Assembly (NCBI RefSeq): GCF_014639255.1
Contig: NZ_BMFV01000005.1
Span: 101,554 to 165,553, forward strand
DNA: 64,000 bases
From: Pullulanibacillus pueri
GTDB taxonomy: Bacteria; Bacillota; Bacilli; Bacillales; Sporolactobacillaceae
Reading direction: 5' to 3'
Every line of letters starts with the position of its first letter. Within the stretch, counting starts at the first letter, position 1. Of the stretch, positions 34,146 to 43,256 are shown piece by piece. The position numbers and the translations under genes are program-made. The notes beneath the pieces are model-generated. The model was not told the origin of the DNA, ran no database searches, and saw only the letters and a list, made by a program, of their open reading frames with translations.

Positions 34146-34176
34146 AAGGTTCTTTGTAGCTATTACAAAGAACCTT
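34146..34176 (+). terminator. Hairpin between hydrolase and exporter
   Basis: A perfect 13-bp stem, AAGGTTCTTTGTA (34146-34158) with its complement (34164-34176), has loop GCTAT. Only a weak T-rich tail follows (GTATTCATTTATTTG). It probably acts as a partial terminator or RNA-stability element. Confidence 0.6.
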
Positions 34177-34229
34177 GTATTCATTTATTTGTCTAGACTA
34201 GGCGTGTAGATGAGAAAGAAGGAATCATT

Positions 34230-35639
34230 GTGTTCAAGCGCAAAAGTAAGACCATCGGAAGCTCGAGAAGTGATAGTCAATTTAATAAAAAACTCATAAC
34301 CCCCATGGTTTTAGGGACTATACTCAATCCTATTAACTCGTCAATTATTGCGGTTGCTTTAATCCCTATTGGTCAGGCTTTTGGGGCTCCACCTTCACAA
34401 ACAGCCTGGCTCGTTTCTGCTTTATATCTCGCCACCGCCATTGGTCAACCGGTGACTGGCAAATTGATTGATATGTTTGGACCAAGACTACTTTTTTTAA
34501 TTGCGACATCTTTAGTCGGCATCTCTAGTTTAATGGCCGTTTTTGCTCCTAATTTTTGGTGGCTAGTAGCCGCCAGAGTCTTGCTCGGCTTTGGAACCTG
34601 TGCAGGTTATCCTGCCTCTATGTATCTTATCCGCAGTGAAGCTGAACGAACGGGCGAGGAGAGCCCGACGAGCATCCTTACCATACTGGCCATCGCGAGC
34701 CAGACCATTGCCGTCATCGGTCCGACATTAGGTGGACTACTCATTGATATCGGCGGATGGCAAAGTACGTTTATCATCAACCTTCCTTTATCAATCGCTT
34801 GTATCATCTTAGGCGCTACCCGTTTTCCAAAAGTCTCTAAGGACGCTCTAAGAAAAGATCAAGATATGCTGACCATCGATTTTATCGGGATGATCTTTTT
34901 TGGCTTAAGTTTAATTGCTGCATTACTTTTCTTAATGAATCCGAGTGTATCTAAAATTTATTTAATCCTCATTGCCATTATTGCCGGCGCTATTTTTGCT
35001 TGGCATGAATTAAGAACAAAGCATCCTTTCATCGATGTACGTGTGTTAGGTGGAAATACCCCTTTATTACTGACGTATGCCCGTAGTTTACTTGCTGCCA
35101 CCGTTTCGTATAGTGTGCTTTATGGATTCACACAATGGCTCGAAAAAGGGAGGGGCTTATCGCCTTCTCATGCCGGCTTGCTGCTATTGCCGATGTTTTT
35201 AACAGCCATCATCGTTTCTAGAACTACCGGAAAAAGTCCAGCAATACATTTGAAATTGGTTGTCGGCAGCCTAGTGCAATTTATCGCCATGGCACTCTTA
35301 CTCTTTACAAGTCATACGAGTAGTCTTATCTTTCTTGTCATCATTATCTTACTTTTTGGCATTCCTCAAGGGTTATTGAATTTGGCGAACCAAGGGGCTA
35401 TCTATTTCCAAGCGGCATCCAATCAAATCGCAGCCTCCGCTGGTTTGCTAAGAACATTTATGTACATGGGCGCTATGCTCGCTTCCTGTGCCAACGGACT
35501 ATTTTTAAAATCTGATACCATTACCAAAGGGATGCACGAGCTCGCCATATTTTGTGTCATCATTGGGATTATCCTAATTATCATCACCTTATTCGATCGC
35601 TCCTTAAGTAAAGTAGGAAAACAAACTAAAACCTCGTAA
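34230..35639 (+). CDS. MFS drug exporter, DHA2 family
   Basis: The 469-residue membrane protein has fourteen hydrophobic segments, the motif NPINSSIIAVALIPIG (about 30-45, D1-like), TGKLIDMFGPR (motif A) and IGPTLGGLLIDIGGW (motif C). It exports hydrophobic compounds by proton antiport and is probably induced through the adjacent TetR regulator. The GTG at 34230 has AAGGA 6 bases upstream. It lies 89 bases after the hydrolase gene with a hairpin between. Confidence 0.88.
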   Translation: MFKRKSKTIGSSRSDSQFNKKLITPMVLGTILNPINSSIIAVALIPIGQAFGAPPSQTAWLVSALYLATAIGQPVTGKLIDMFGPRLLFLIATSLVGISSLMAVFAPNFWWLVAARVLLGFGTCAGYPASMYLIRSEAERTGEESPTSILTILAIASQTIAVIGPTLGGLLIDIGGWQSTFIINLPLSIACIILGATRFPKVSKDALRKDQDMLTIDFIGMIFFGLSLIAALLFLMNPSVSKIYLILIAIIAGAIFAWHELRTKHPFIDVRVLGGNTPLLLTYARSLLAATVSYSVLYGFTQWLEKGRGLSPSHAGLLLLPMFLTAIIVSRTTGKSPAIHLKLVVGSLVQFIAMALLLFTSHTSSLIFLVIIILLFGIPQGLLNLANQGAIYFQAASNQIAASAGLLRTFMYMGAMLASCANGLFLKSDTITKGMHELAIFCVIIGIILIIITLFDRSLSKVGKQTKTS

Positions 35640-35679
35640 AAATGTTTTAAAATATATAGAGGTAACCAGCTCTTATGAC

Positions 35680-35718
35680 CATCGCCTACTCACCTCGCCC
35701 CATCATCAGTAGGCGATG
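35680..35718. terminator. Terminator-like hairpin between convergent genes
   Basis: CATCGCCTACT (35680-35690) pairs with AGTAGGCGATG (35708-35718). A pyrimidine-rich tail, TCCCTTTCTC, follows on the plus strand. Confidence 0.6.
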
Positions 35719-35761
35719 TCCCTTTCTCTAGTTCTCTCTTAATTCGGCGTTTAAGTACAAA

Positions 35762-37615
35762 TTAGCTTACATTCCCCTGTGTTAATTGATGTTTATAAAG
35801 CGTTGCATAAAACCCGCCCTGCAACAACAGTGCTTCGTGCGATCCTTGTTCAACCACTTCTCCATTATTTATCACTAAGATATGATCAGCGTCTTGAATG
35901 GTACTGAGCCTATGAGCAATAACGAAGCTGGTTCTCCCTTTCATTAAAGTTTTCATGGCCTCTTGAATATGGAGCTCTGTTCGAGTATCCACGCTACTTG
36001 TAGCTTCGTCTAGGATTAAAATAGCAGGGTTAGCTAGTACTGCACGAGCAATGGTTAAAAGCTGTCTTTGCCCTTGACTTAAATTACTGCCTTCAGCATT
36101 TAATTGTGTTTCATACCCATTGGGAAGCCTGCTTATAAACGCATCAGCATTAGCCAATCGAGCAGCTTCCTCCACTTCTCGGTCCGTAGCTGCCAAGCGA
36201 CCGTAGCGAATATTTTCCCGGATTGTCCCTGAAAAAACGTAGGCATCCTGTAAGACCAATCCAATCTGTTGTCTTAAAAAATGTTTATCGAGGGTATAAA
36301 TGTCTTTGCCGTCGATGAAAATTTGACCGGATTGAATATCGTAGAATCGTGAGAGTAAATTGATAATCGTTGTTTTCCCAGCACCTGTTGGACCGACCAA
36401 AGCGATCATCTGCCCAGGAGAAGCATGCAAGGAAAGGTTCTTAAGAACAGGAACATCCGATTCATAGCCAAAATTCACCCTATCAAAGATGACCTCCCCC
36501 TTAACTTCTTTAAGAGATACTCCCTTATTTTCTTCTAACGTCTCTGAAGCCTGATCTAAGACTTCAAAGACGCGTTCCGCTCCCGCAATCGCCGATTGAA
36601 GCAGGTTATATTGATTGGCTAATTGATTGATAGGTTGGCTAAATTGATTGGAGTAATTAAGAAAACTCACAATAATCCCAATGGTAATGAGATCGTGGTA
36701 AGCAAAAACCCCACCGCATACCGAAATAACAACAAAGCTGAGATTACGCATAGTATTCATCATCGGACCCATTGATCCGGAAAGACTTTGGGCCTTTATA
36801 CCGACTAAACGTAGTTTTTCATTAATCTCTTTGAACTCCTCAATAGATTGCGCTTCCCTACCAAAGGTTTTAATCACCCTTAGACCTGATATATTCTCTT
36901 GGACAAAACCATTCACTTCACCAAGATGTCTTTGTTGTTCAGAAAAATACTGGCGCGTATATTTTGTCACCTTTTTTGTAATAAGAGCCACCGTTGGTAC
37001 TGTTAAAATGGTGATGAGTGTCATCCAAAGGCTGAGGCTTAACATCATGACAACACTGCCCACTAATATAAAGAGACTGGAAATCAATTGCACAACTGTT
37101 TGGTTAAGTGTATTTGAGACATTTGCAATGTCATTGGTCGCCCGGCTCATTAATTCTCCATGTGTCTTCTGATCAAAGAAACGGATAGGTAAGGCTTGAT
37201 ATTTGTCAAATAAATCTTGGCGCATGTCTCGGACTGTATTTTGAGATAAACTCGAGGCCACATATTGCTGAATCCATGTGAACAAGGCGCCAAGGAAATA
37301 AACGCCGAATAGGATAAATCCCATTCGTATCAACCCATGAAAATGATGAGGAACAATATAGTTATCAATGGTTTTTCCTATTAAATAAGGGCCTAAGAGC
37401 ATTAAACAAGAGATAAGGGCTGTACTAATGACAACGATAAATAACCCTCGACGTTGAAGCTTTAAATAATCCCAAATTCTAAGCAAAGTCCCCTTAGCAT
37501 TCTTTGACCTTACATGCTGAATTTCTCCCGGGCGCGGCCCTCGACCAGAGTTAAACCCCATTTGAGAAAAATGGGCTGTGTTTTTACTTTGATGAGAAGG
37601 ATTGTGTTGAGCCAT
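35762..37615 (-). CDS. ABC multidrug exporter half-transporter, catalytically complete subunit
   Basis: The 617-residue half-transporter has an N-terminal six-helix domain (about residues 55-340) and an ATPase domain with Walker A GPTGAGKTTI (about residues 408-417). The signature is LSQGQRQLL, the Walker B ILILDEATSSVD has the catalytic Glu, and there is an H-loop (IAHRLST). A Pro/Gly/Asn-rich N-terminal tail precedes the first helix. The ATG at 37615 follows GGGAGG. Its start overlaps the end of the partner gene by 32 bases, typical of obligate heterodimers. Confidence 0.9.
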   Translation of the reverse strand: MAQHNPSHQSKNTAHFSQMGFNSGRGPRPGEIQHVRSKNAKGTLLRIWDYLKLQRRGLFIVVISTALISCLMLLGPYLIGKTIDNYIVPHHFHGLIRMGFILFGVYFLGALFTWIQQYVASSLSQNTVRDMRQDLFDKYQALPIRFFDQKTHGELMSRATNDIANVSNTLNQTVVQLISSLFILVGSVVMMLSLSLWMTLITILTVPTVALITKKVTKYTRQYFSEQQRHLGEVNGFVQENISGLRVIKTFGREAQSIEEFKEINEKLRLVGIKAQSLSGSMGPMMNTMRNLSFVVISVCGGVFAYHDLITIGIIVSFLNYSNQFSQPINQLANQYNLLQSAIAGAERVFEVLDQASETLEENKGVSLKEVKGEVIFDRVNFGYESDVPVLKNLSLHASPGQMIALVGPTGAGKTTIINLLSRFYDIQSGQIFIDGKDIYTLDKHFLRQQIGLVLQDAYVFSGTIRENIRYGRLAATDREVEEAARLANADAFISRLPNGYETQLNAEGSNLSQGQRQLLTIARAVLANPAILILDEATSSVDTRTELHIQEAMKTLMKGRTSFVIAHRLSTIQDADHILVINNGEVVEQGSHEALLLQGGFYATLYKHQLTQGNVS

Positions 37616-39350
37616 AATATGCCTCCCGCTTACCATATTGAGACCTATAAATGTCTTGATAAACTTCACATGTTTCCAATAGCATTTCGTGCGTTCCTAT
37701 GCCAACAATAGATCCTTCTTCTAGTACAATGATCTTTTGAGCTTCCATAACTGACGAAATGCGCTGAGCAATAAGGAAGGTCATATTTTCCTCCATCACT
37801 TCTTTTAAAGCGTTCCGAAGTCGTCTCTCGGTTCCAAGATCTAAGGCACTTGTACTATCATCTAATATTAAGATAGGAGGCTTAATCAGTAATGTCCTAG
37901 CGATAGAAAGCCTTTGCTTTTGTCCCCCAGATAAATTGACCCCTTTTTGGCCAATTTTAGTCTCGTAGCCATCAGGCAATCGGGTGATGAAATCATGCGC
38001 TTGAGCCATTTTAGCCGCCTCCTCAATCTCAGCTTGTGTCGCATTCAATCGTCCAAACGATAAATTATCTCTGATAGAGCCAGAGAATAAAAAGGCATCT
38101 TGGAGGACCATCCCAATCGAGTGTCTCAATTCTAAAAGAGAGTATTCACGAATATCGTTGCCATCAATCTGAATAGACCCAGAGGTTACATCATATAGTC
38201 TTGGGATCAACTGAACGAGCGTGGATTTTCCAGAACCTGTGGATCCAATAATGGCGATGGTTTCACCACGATAAGCTTCAAAAGTGATGTCCTTTAACAC
38301 CTTATCCTGTAATTCATCTGAGCCATTGTATGTAAAGTCAACATGATTAAACTTTATGTGTTGACCTAATATAGGAGAGGAGGATTCTGCCATCCTATTT
38401 TCAATTTTAGGTGTTGTTGTTAACACTTGATGAATCCGCTTAGCAGATACATTGGCCTGTGAGACATTCATAAGCAATCCACTGACCATTAGTAAGGAAG
38501 ATAGGACTTGGGTCACATAGTTAATAAAAGCCACCAAATCCCCGACCTGAACCGTGTTCATCCATACCAAGTTCCCTCCATACAGGAGAATAGCCACAAG
38601 GCATGCATTCATAATTAATGAAACAATTGGGGAATTCAAGGCAATAAAACGCGCGGCTCTTATGGAGACCCTCGTATAATCACTATTCACTTGCTTAAAT
38701 TGCTTCTTTTCATAGTCATTTCTTACAAAGGCCTTGACGACCCGGATCCCTGCCAAATTCTCTTGTATTCTTGTATTCACTGCATCGAGCTTAGCTTGAA
38801 CATTTGAGAAGAGTGGGAAGGAAAATCGAATAAGTCCAAAGAGCACAACGACTAAAACGATTAATGTTCCCAATAGAATGAGACCCAGTCGCAGATTCAT
38901 TAATAACGCCATCACGACACTACCAATCAATAGGCTGGGTGCTCGAACGAGGCCTTGAAGAGCCATTTGTAATAGGTTTTGAACCTGAACAACGTCGTTT
39001 GTTATTCTTGTAATTAAGGATCCCGTCTTTAAGGTATCAAGATTTTCAAAAGAAAAGGTTTGTATTTTTTTGTAAAGGACTTCTCGAATATCTGCACCAA
39101 AATTCTGTGAGGCGCGACTGGCAAAAAGATTACACCCAACCCCCATAACTAACGAGAGTAGCGCCACCCCCACCATTAGACATCCCACACGCTCAATGAG
39201 ACTAAGATCCCGTTCTACAACTCCAGAATTAACAATATAAGCGGCTAATCTTGGTTGAAGCAAATCAAAAAACACTTCAAAAAGCATAAAGAGCGGCCCA
39301 AGCATGACAAACTTCCAATACGGCTTAATATAGGCTTTTAATCCCCACAT
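37584..39350 (-). CDS. ABC multidrug exporter half-transporter, degenerate-site subunit
   Basis: The 588-residue half-transporter has six membrane helices and an ATPase domain: Walker A GSTGSGKSTL, signature LSGGQKQRLS, and Walker B ILILDDSTSALD. The residue after the Walker B Asp is Asp instead of the catalytic Glu, and the H-loop reads IAQRISS with Gln for His. This marks the non-canonical site of a heterodimeric exporter such as BmrC or TM287. AAAGGAG is 8 bases before the ATG at 39350. Confidence 0.9.
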   Translation of the reverse strand: MWGLKAYIKPYWKFVMLGPLFMLFEVFFDLLQPRLAAYIVNSGVVERDLSLIERVGCLMVGVALLSLVMGVGCNLFASRASQNFGADIREVLYKKIQTFSFENLDTLKTGSLITRITNDVVQVQNLLQMALQGLVRAPSLLIGSVVMALLMNLRLGLILLGTLIVLVVVLFGLIRFSFPLFSNVQAKLDAVNTRIQENLAGIRVVKAFVRNDYEKKQFKQVNSDYTRVSIRAARFIALNSPIVSLIMNACLVAILLYGGNLVWMNTVQVGDLVAFINYVTQVLSSLLMVSGLLMNVSQANVSAKRIHQVLTTTPKIENRMAESSSPILGQHIKFNHVDFTYNGSDELQDKVLKDITFEAYRGETIAIIGSTGSGKSTLVQLIPRLYDVTSGSIQIDGNDIREYSLLELRHSIGMVLQDAFLFSGSIRDNLSFGRLNATQAEIEEAAKMAQAHDFITRLPDGYETKIGQKGVNLSGGQKQRLSIARTLLIKPPILILDDSTSALDLGTERRLRNALKEVMEENMTFLIAQRISSVMEAQKIIVLEEGSIVGIGTHEMLLETCEVYQDIYRSQYGKREAYYGSTQSFSSK

Positions 39351-39402
39351 GTAGATATCTCCTTTCATTCTATTTGTGTAATGAAAAGACTCCGCTAAGA
39401 AT

Positions 39403-39972
39403 TTAATCCATCCAAGTAGTCACCTCTAAAAAAGACGTCCTTTGTTTCGGGACAGGTGCTTCCTCTGGATATCCAATATAAACAAGACCAAGAATTTCAT
39501 CATTGTCTCCTAGACCAAAAGCTTTTTTCATTCTAGGATGATACATCGGTGCTCCGCTACGCCAAATAGCACCTAATCCCATCCCGTGTGCTCCTAATAA
39601 GATATTCTGAATGGCCGCATATGTCGCTGCACGATCCTCCGTACGTTCAATCTCATCGTGGCTTCTAAATGACGTTGCTACGGCTACAATTACAGGCGCG
39701 CGTTTCGCCTTCTTCTGTTGAGTGGTTGCAATTAACGTACGTGATTCACCCGAAAGATCCGTCGCCTTTTCAAAAGCAATATCTCTATAGGCATCCCCTA
39801 GTACCCTACGTCCGTCACCTTGCATCACAAAGAATCGCCAAGGCTCAGTCATACGATGATTGGGGGCATACGTGGCAAGCTTAAGTAATGCTTCAATCTT
39901 TTCTCTGTCTACTGGCTTTTGTTTCACTTTCCCAATACTTCTTCTTGATTCTATTGCCTGTAATAGATGCAT
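39403..39972 (-). CDS. Nitroreductase family protein (YdjA/YfhC-like)
   Basis: The 189-residue flavin reductase has the compact nitroreductase layout: AIESRRSIGKVKQKPVDREKI (FMN phosphate site), YAPNHRMTEPWRF, then GAHGMGLGAIWRSG and LGLVYIGYP. It would bind FMN and use NAD(P)H to reduce nitro or quinone compounds. AAGGGG is 7 bases before the ATG. It lies 52 bases before the ABC exporter pair on the same strand, so it is probably part of that operon. Confidence 0.87.
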   Translation of the reverse strand: MHLLQAIESRRSIGKVKQKPVDREKIEALLKLATYAPNHRMTEPWRFFVMQGDGRRVLGDAYRDIAFEKATDLSGESRTLIATTQQKKAKRAPVIVAVATSFRSHDEIERTEDRAATYAAIQNILLGAHGMGLGAIWRSGAPMYHPRMKKAFGLGDNDEILGLVYIGYPEEAPVPKQRTSFLEVTTWMD

Positions 39973-40040
39973 ATCGATTCCCCTTATCTATGGTTATATA
40001 ACTCTAACTATTTGCATGCGTAGACTCTGAACTTCTTAAG

Positions 40041-40358
40041 TCATTCTCCGTCTCCATCATCAGCCAGCCTTTTCTTTTGGTTGGAAACTTGTTCGTTACC
40101 TTCTCTTTCATGGAGTTCGAAATGCTTCGTATATTCCTCTATCACCATTTCAATCGCCTTTAATTCTCCAAGAATGACCTGTTTAATCTCTTGAAACTCC
40201 GTTGACTCTAATTGTTGTCTTAATGTGTTGTATTTAACGTTCAGTCTTTCTAAAAATTCAAGAGCCCGACCTCTTCGAAATGTTTGAGCCCCACGATGAT
40301 GCTTTCCTTTGCACCCACCTTCTCGATGATCCTTCCTGTGGTTGGCCAAGTCCTTCAT
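40041..40358 (-). CDS. Small helical protein heading the exporter operon
   Basis: The 105-residue protein has a basic Cys/His-rich N-terminus (HRKDHREGGCKGKHHRGAQ, about residues 7-25). A conserved-looking helical part follows (FRRGRALEFLERLNVKYNTL, QQLESTEFQEIKQVILGELK, VIEEYTKHFELHE), then a charged tail. Similar proteins stand before ABC exporter pairs in other Bacilli, as I recall, but no function is known. The ATG at 40358 has AAAGGAG 9 bases upstream. A start at 40382 would precede that site. A regulatory or sensing role for the exporter is inference. Confidence 0.65.
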   Translation of the reverse strand: MKDLANHRKDHREGGCKGKHHRGAQTFRRGRALEFLERLNVKYNTLRQQLESTEFQEIKQVILGELKAIEMVIEEYTKHFELHEREGNEQVSNQKKRLADDGDGE

Positions 40359-40374
40359 TCTTACACACTCCTTT

Positions 40375-40434
40375 GCATACATTTGTATACGCTATTTCTA
40401 TGCATAATGTATACAAATGTATGCAATTTGTCAA
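40375..40434 (-). promoter_or_regulatory. Promoter with paired 16-bp inverted operators
   Basis: GCATACATTTGTATAC (40375-40390) and its exact complement GTATACAAATGTATGC (40409-40424) flank an 18-base gap. The second box lies between a TTGACA (minus strand, 40434-40429) and a weak TACATT. Each box is itself nearly palindromic. No DNA-binding gene of known family is adjacent. Confidence 0.75.
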
Positions 40435-40579
40435 ATTATTTTTAAATAAGAGTTAATTAAACCCTTCAATCTGTGAAGAGTAAGGCGGCCCTTAATATCA
40501 AGAAATGACTGAATTCACCCTGACCTAAGAAAATAAATCCTGACCACCATTCTTGTCCTTATTCTGTCTTCCTTTAAAT

Positions 40580-40617
40580 ACAAAAACCCCTCTGGATTCT
40601 GGGATCCAAAAGGGGTT
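40580..40617 (-). terminator. Terminator of the asparagine synthetase gene
   Basis: AACCCCT (40585-40591) pairs with AGGGGTT, with inner GGAT/ATCC. The minus-strand tail is GGGGTTTTTGTATTT. Confidence 0.82.
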
Positions 40618-40699
40618 AATCTCCATCGTTTAAGTTCAAAAAGTATAAGGGTATTAAAAAACCCTTCAAGGGAGCCGTCTGCCTCCCTGTCAATGTGGT

Positions 40700-42526
40700 T
40701 TAGAGGTTAATGGTAATCTCATATTCTTTTAACCACGCATTTACTTGTAATAAATAATCAAGGACATGCCTAGCCTGCTCATCAGTAATCTCTTGATCTT
40801 CTCCTTGAGCAATTTGCATGAGGCGATCGATTTTAACAAAACGTCTCAAAGGTGACTGAGGATCCTCAAGAACGGTGACCATCATTTGCCCAATAGCCTT
40901 AAGGTAGGTTTGATCGTTCGTACTAGGATAGCCACTCTTTCTGCGATTGCGCACCTCATCAGGAAGGTAGGGCTTTAAAGCTCGACGAAGAATCCCTTTT
41001 TCAATATCGTCTATACTTTTTAATTCGTGAGGGATATTCCAGAGATACTCAACAAGACGATAGTCACAGAAAGGTACGCGAACCTCAAAGCCTGTCATCA
41101 TACTCGCCCGATCTTTTCTATCAAGCATAAAGGTTAAAAATCGTGTAATGAACATATAAGACATTTGCCGTTGTTTGCGATGTCTGTCATCCTCATTTTC
41201 TAATAGTGGGACCTCAGCCAGTGCTTCTTGGTACCTTTGTTTTTGATAAGCCTTTAACTGCAAACGCTCCTTCCACTCGTCCGTGAGAACATCAGCAATA
41301 AAGTCTATATTAACTAACCAAGGGAAAGTCTCTGCATCTAAGAACTCCGGCTGATGGAACCAAGGATAGCCTGAAAAAACTTCATCGGCTGATTCACCCG
41401 ACAGGGCAACGGTGGCTTGCTTCTTCATCTCTTTAAACAAAAGATACAGGGACGTTTCTAGTTCCCCAATCCCTGGAAGATCCCGCGCTCTCATAGGTAT
41501 TAAAAGATTCTCAGCTAGCTTGTCGGCGCCTATAACTATCGAGTGATGTTCGGTTCCTACATACTCTGATACTTTTCTTACCCACGGCTCATCACGATCA
41601 CGCCTTAGAAAATCCTCTTTGAAATCAGCTTCATAGTTAACAAAATCTATGGAATAAGTGTGCAGCCTCTTCCCTTTTTCTTTGTATTCTTGCCCGGCGA
41701 TGGCTGTCAGTCCACTCGAATCTAATCCACCTGAGAGCATCGATACCAAAGGCTTATCCGCAATCAATTGATGTCTGACAGTATCTTCAAGCAGTGTCCT
41801 GATCTTTGATACTGTTGTGTCAACATCATCGGTATGTGGCTGACTTTTCAATTGCCAATAAGGGTGTGTTACCTTTTTTGAAGAAGTGAAAAGGGCATAA
41901 TGTCCTGCCCGCACCTCTTTGATCCCTTTAAATACAGCTTGTCCAGGCGTTCTTATCGGGCCCATGCCAAAAATTTCCGCAAGACCCTCCCTATCCACTT
42001 CTGCGTGCACAGCCGAATGAGACAATAACACTTTGATTTCTGAGCCAAAAATAACAGAATGCCCCACCTGAGTATAAAATAACGGCTTCACTCCCAGATG
42101 GTCGCGCCCAAGCATGAGGCGCTGTACTTTTTCATCCCAAATACCAAAAGCAAAAATCCCATTGAAGTGGGTGACACAATCCTCCTGCCATTCTAGATAG
42201 GCATGTAATACAACTTCAGTGTCTGAAAGCGATTGGAAAACATGGCCTTTTTCTTGCAGCTCTTTCCTTAATTCACGGTAATTATAGAGCTCCCCATTGT
42301 ATGTCAGCACGATCTTATCATTCCCGTGCTCATAAACCATGGGTTGTTCGCCAGCCTCCGGCGCAATCACAATTAATCGCCTATGACCCAAAGCAGCATG
42401 TCTGGATAACCAGAAGCCTTCTGAATCTGGTCCTCTGTGCGTGATCGATGCTGTCATCTTTCTCAATACGGCATGTTGTTCCGACAAATCCTTTTCCCAA
42501 TCAATCCAACCTGCAATTCCACACAT
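40700..42526 (-). CDS. asnB: Asparagine synthetase (glutamine-hydrolysing)
   Basis: The 608-residue enzyme makes asparagine from aspartate, ATP and glutamine. The N-terminal Ntn amidotransferase domain has nucleophile Cys2 (MCGIAGW), ITHRGPDSEG, LTYNGELYNYRELR and SLSDTEVVLHAY. The synthetase domain has the PPi loop SMLSGGLDSSGL (about residues 263-274) and ALSGESADEVFSGYPWF. The sequence is closest in memory to the AsnH/AsnB type of Bacillus. GAAGG precedes the ATG. It is monocistronic with its own terminator. Confidence 0.93.
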   Translation of the reverse strand: MCGIAGWIDWEKDLSEQHAVLRKMTASITHRGPDSEGFWLSRHAALGHRRLIVIAPEAGEQPMVYEHGNDKIVLTYNGELYNYRELRKELQEKGHVFQSLSDTEVVLHAYLEWQEDCVTHFNGIFAFGIWDEKVQRLMLGRDHLGVKPLFYTQVGHSVIFGSEIKVLLSHSAVHAEVDREGLAEIFGMGPIRTPGQAVFKGIKEVRAGHYALFTSSKKVTHPYWQLKSQPHTDDVDTTVSKIRTLLEDTVRHQLIADKPLVSMLSGGLDSSGLTAIAGQEYKEKGKRLHTYSIDFVNYEADFKEDFLRRDRDEPWVRKVSEYVGTEHHSIVIGADKLAENLLIPMRARDLPGIGELETSLYLLFKEMKKQATVALSGESADEVFSGYPWFHQPEFLDAETFPWLVNIDFIADVLTDEWKERLQLKAYQKQRYQEALAEVPLLENEDDRHRKQRQMSYMFITRFLTFMLDRKDRASMMTGFEVRVPFCDYRLVEYLWNIPHELKSIDDIEKGILRRALKPYLPDEVRNRRKSGYPSTNDQTYLKAIGQMMVTVLEDPQSPLRRFVKIDRLMQIAQGEDQEITDEQARHVLDYLLQVNAWLKEYEITINL

Positions 42527-42989
42527 GTTCTTCTGCCTTCTTTCATCAGAAAATTACATAGCAAATGCTAAAGGTTAAAGCTTAAAATCTCAAATTATCC
42601 ACCTCAATATTCAAAAAATTAATGAGATAGTCCTATATGAAACAAAATGAATAAGGATAAATCGGTAAAAATTATCTAAGTCTTTATTACGAGGGATTAT
42701 TTTAAATTTACAAGAGAAATTATATGTAAGTAATTACACATAAAAGCGGATATAAAGAGAATGGGCGCAGGACGTTTTGACTATGAATAGCGAAAACTAA
42801 TCTCCAGATTAATTTCCCCTATTAAAAACCATACCGAAGACTCATGCTTGTATCTCACTGACTATGGTAATCTAGTTATGACTCATAGGTCAATTACAGG
42901 ACCAAAAAGTCACAATAGGTATACCGGGAACAAAAGGTGAAATCTGACAGTGATGACGATGAAAACACTAAGAAGAAGGAGGTTTGACG
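42527..42989. other. Divergent intergenic region, asnB / ferredoxin
   Basis: This 463-base AT-rich stretch has no supported gene. It must hold the asnB promoter (left) and the ferredoxin-P450 promoter (right). A partial palindrome, TATGT-10-ACATA around GTAATTAC, lies near 42720-42745. No T-box or riboswitch core was recognised. Confidence 0.4.
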
Positions 42990-43226
42990 ATGGCCAAATA
43001 CGTATGGGTCAACCAAGACACATGTATTGGCTGTGGTACCTGCGAAGGGATCGCACCAGATATCTTTGGCCTTGATGAAGAGGGACTCGCTTTTGTGACA
43101 TTAGACAATAATCAAGGGATTGTCCCTATACCTGACGATAAGCTTGAAGACGTACAAGAAGCCATGGAGGATTGCCCCACGGAATCAGTCAAAGTAGCTG
43201 AACAGCCTTATGAGGAAAACGCTTAA
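42990..43226 (+). CDS. Ferredoxin, single [4Fe-4S] type
   Basis: The 78-residue acidic protein starts MAKYVWVNQDTCIGCGTC. Cys12, Cys15, Cys18 and Cys62 (DCPTES) would hold one [4Fe-4S] cluster, as in Bacillus Fer. AGGAGG is 7 bases before the ATG at 42990. It lies 30 bases before a cytochrome P450 gene, which points to a dedicated P450 redox partner. A ferredoxin reductase is not in the window. Confidence 0.92.
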   Translation: MAKYVWVNQDTCIGCGTCEGIAPDIFGLDEEGLAFVTLDNNQGIVPIPDDKLEDVQEAMEDCPTESVKVAEQPYEENA

Positions 43227-43256
43227 GTTTATTTATTGAAGGGAGTCACTCGTTTT

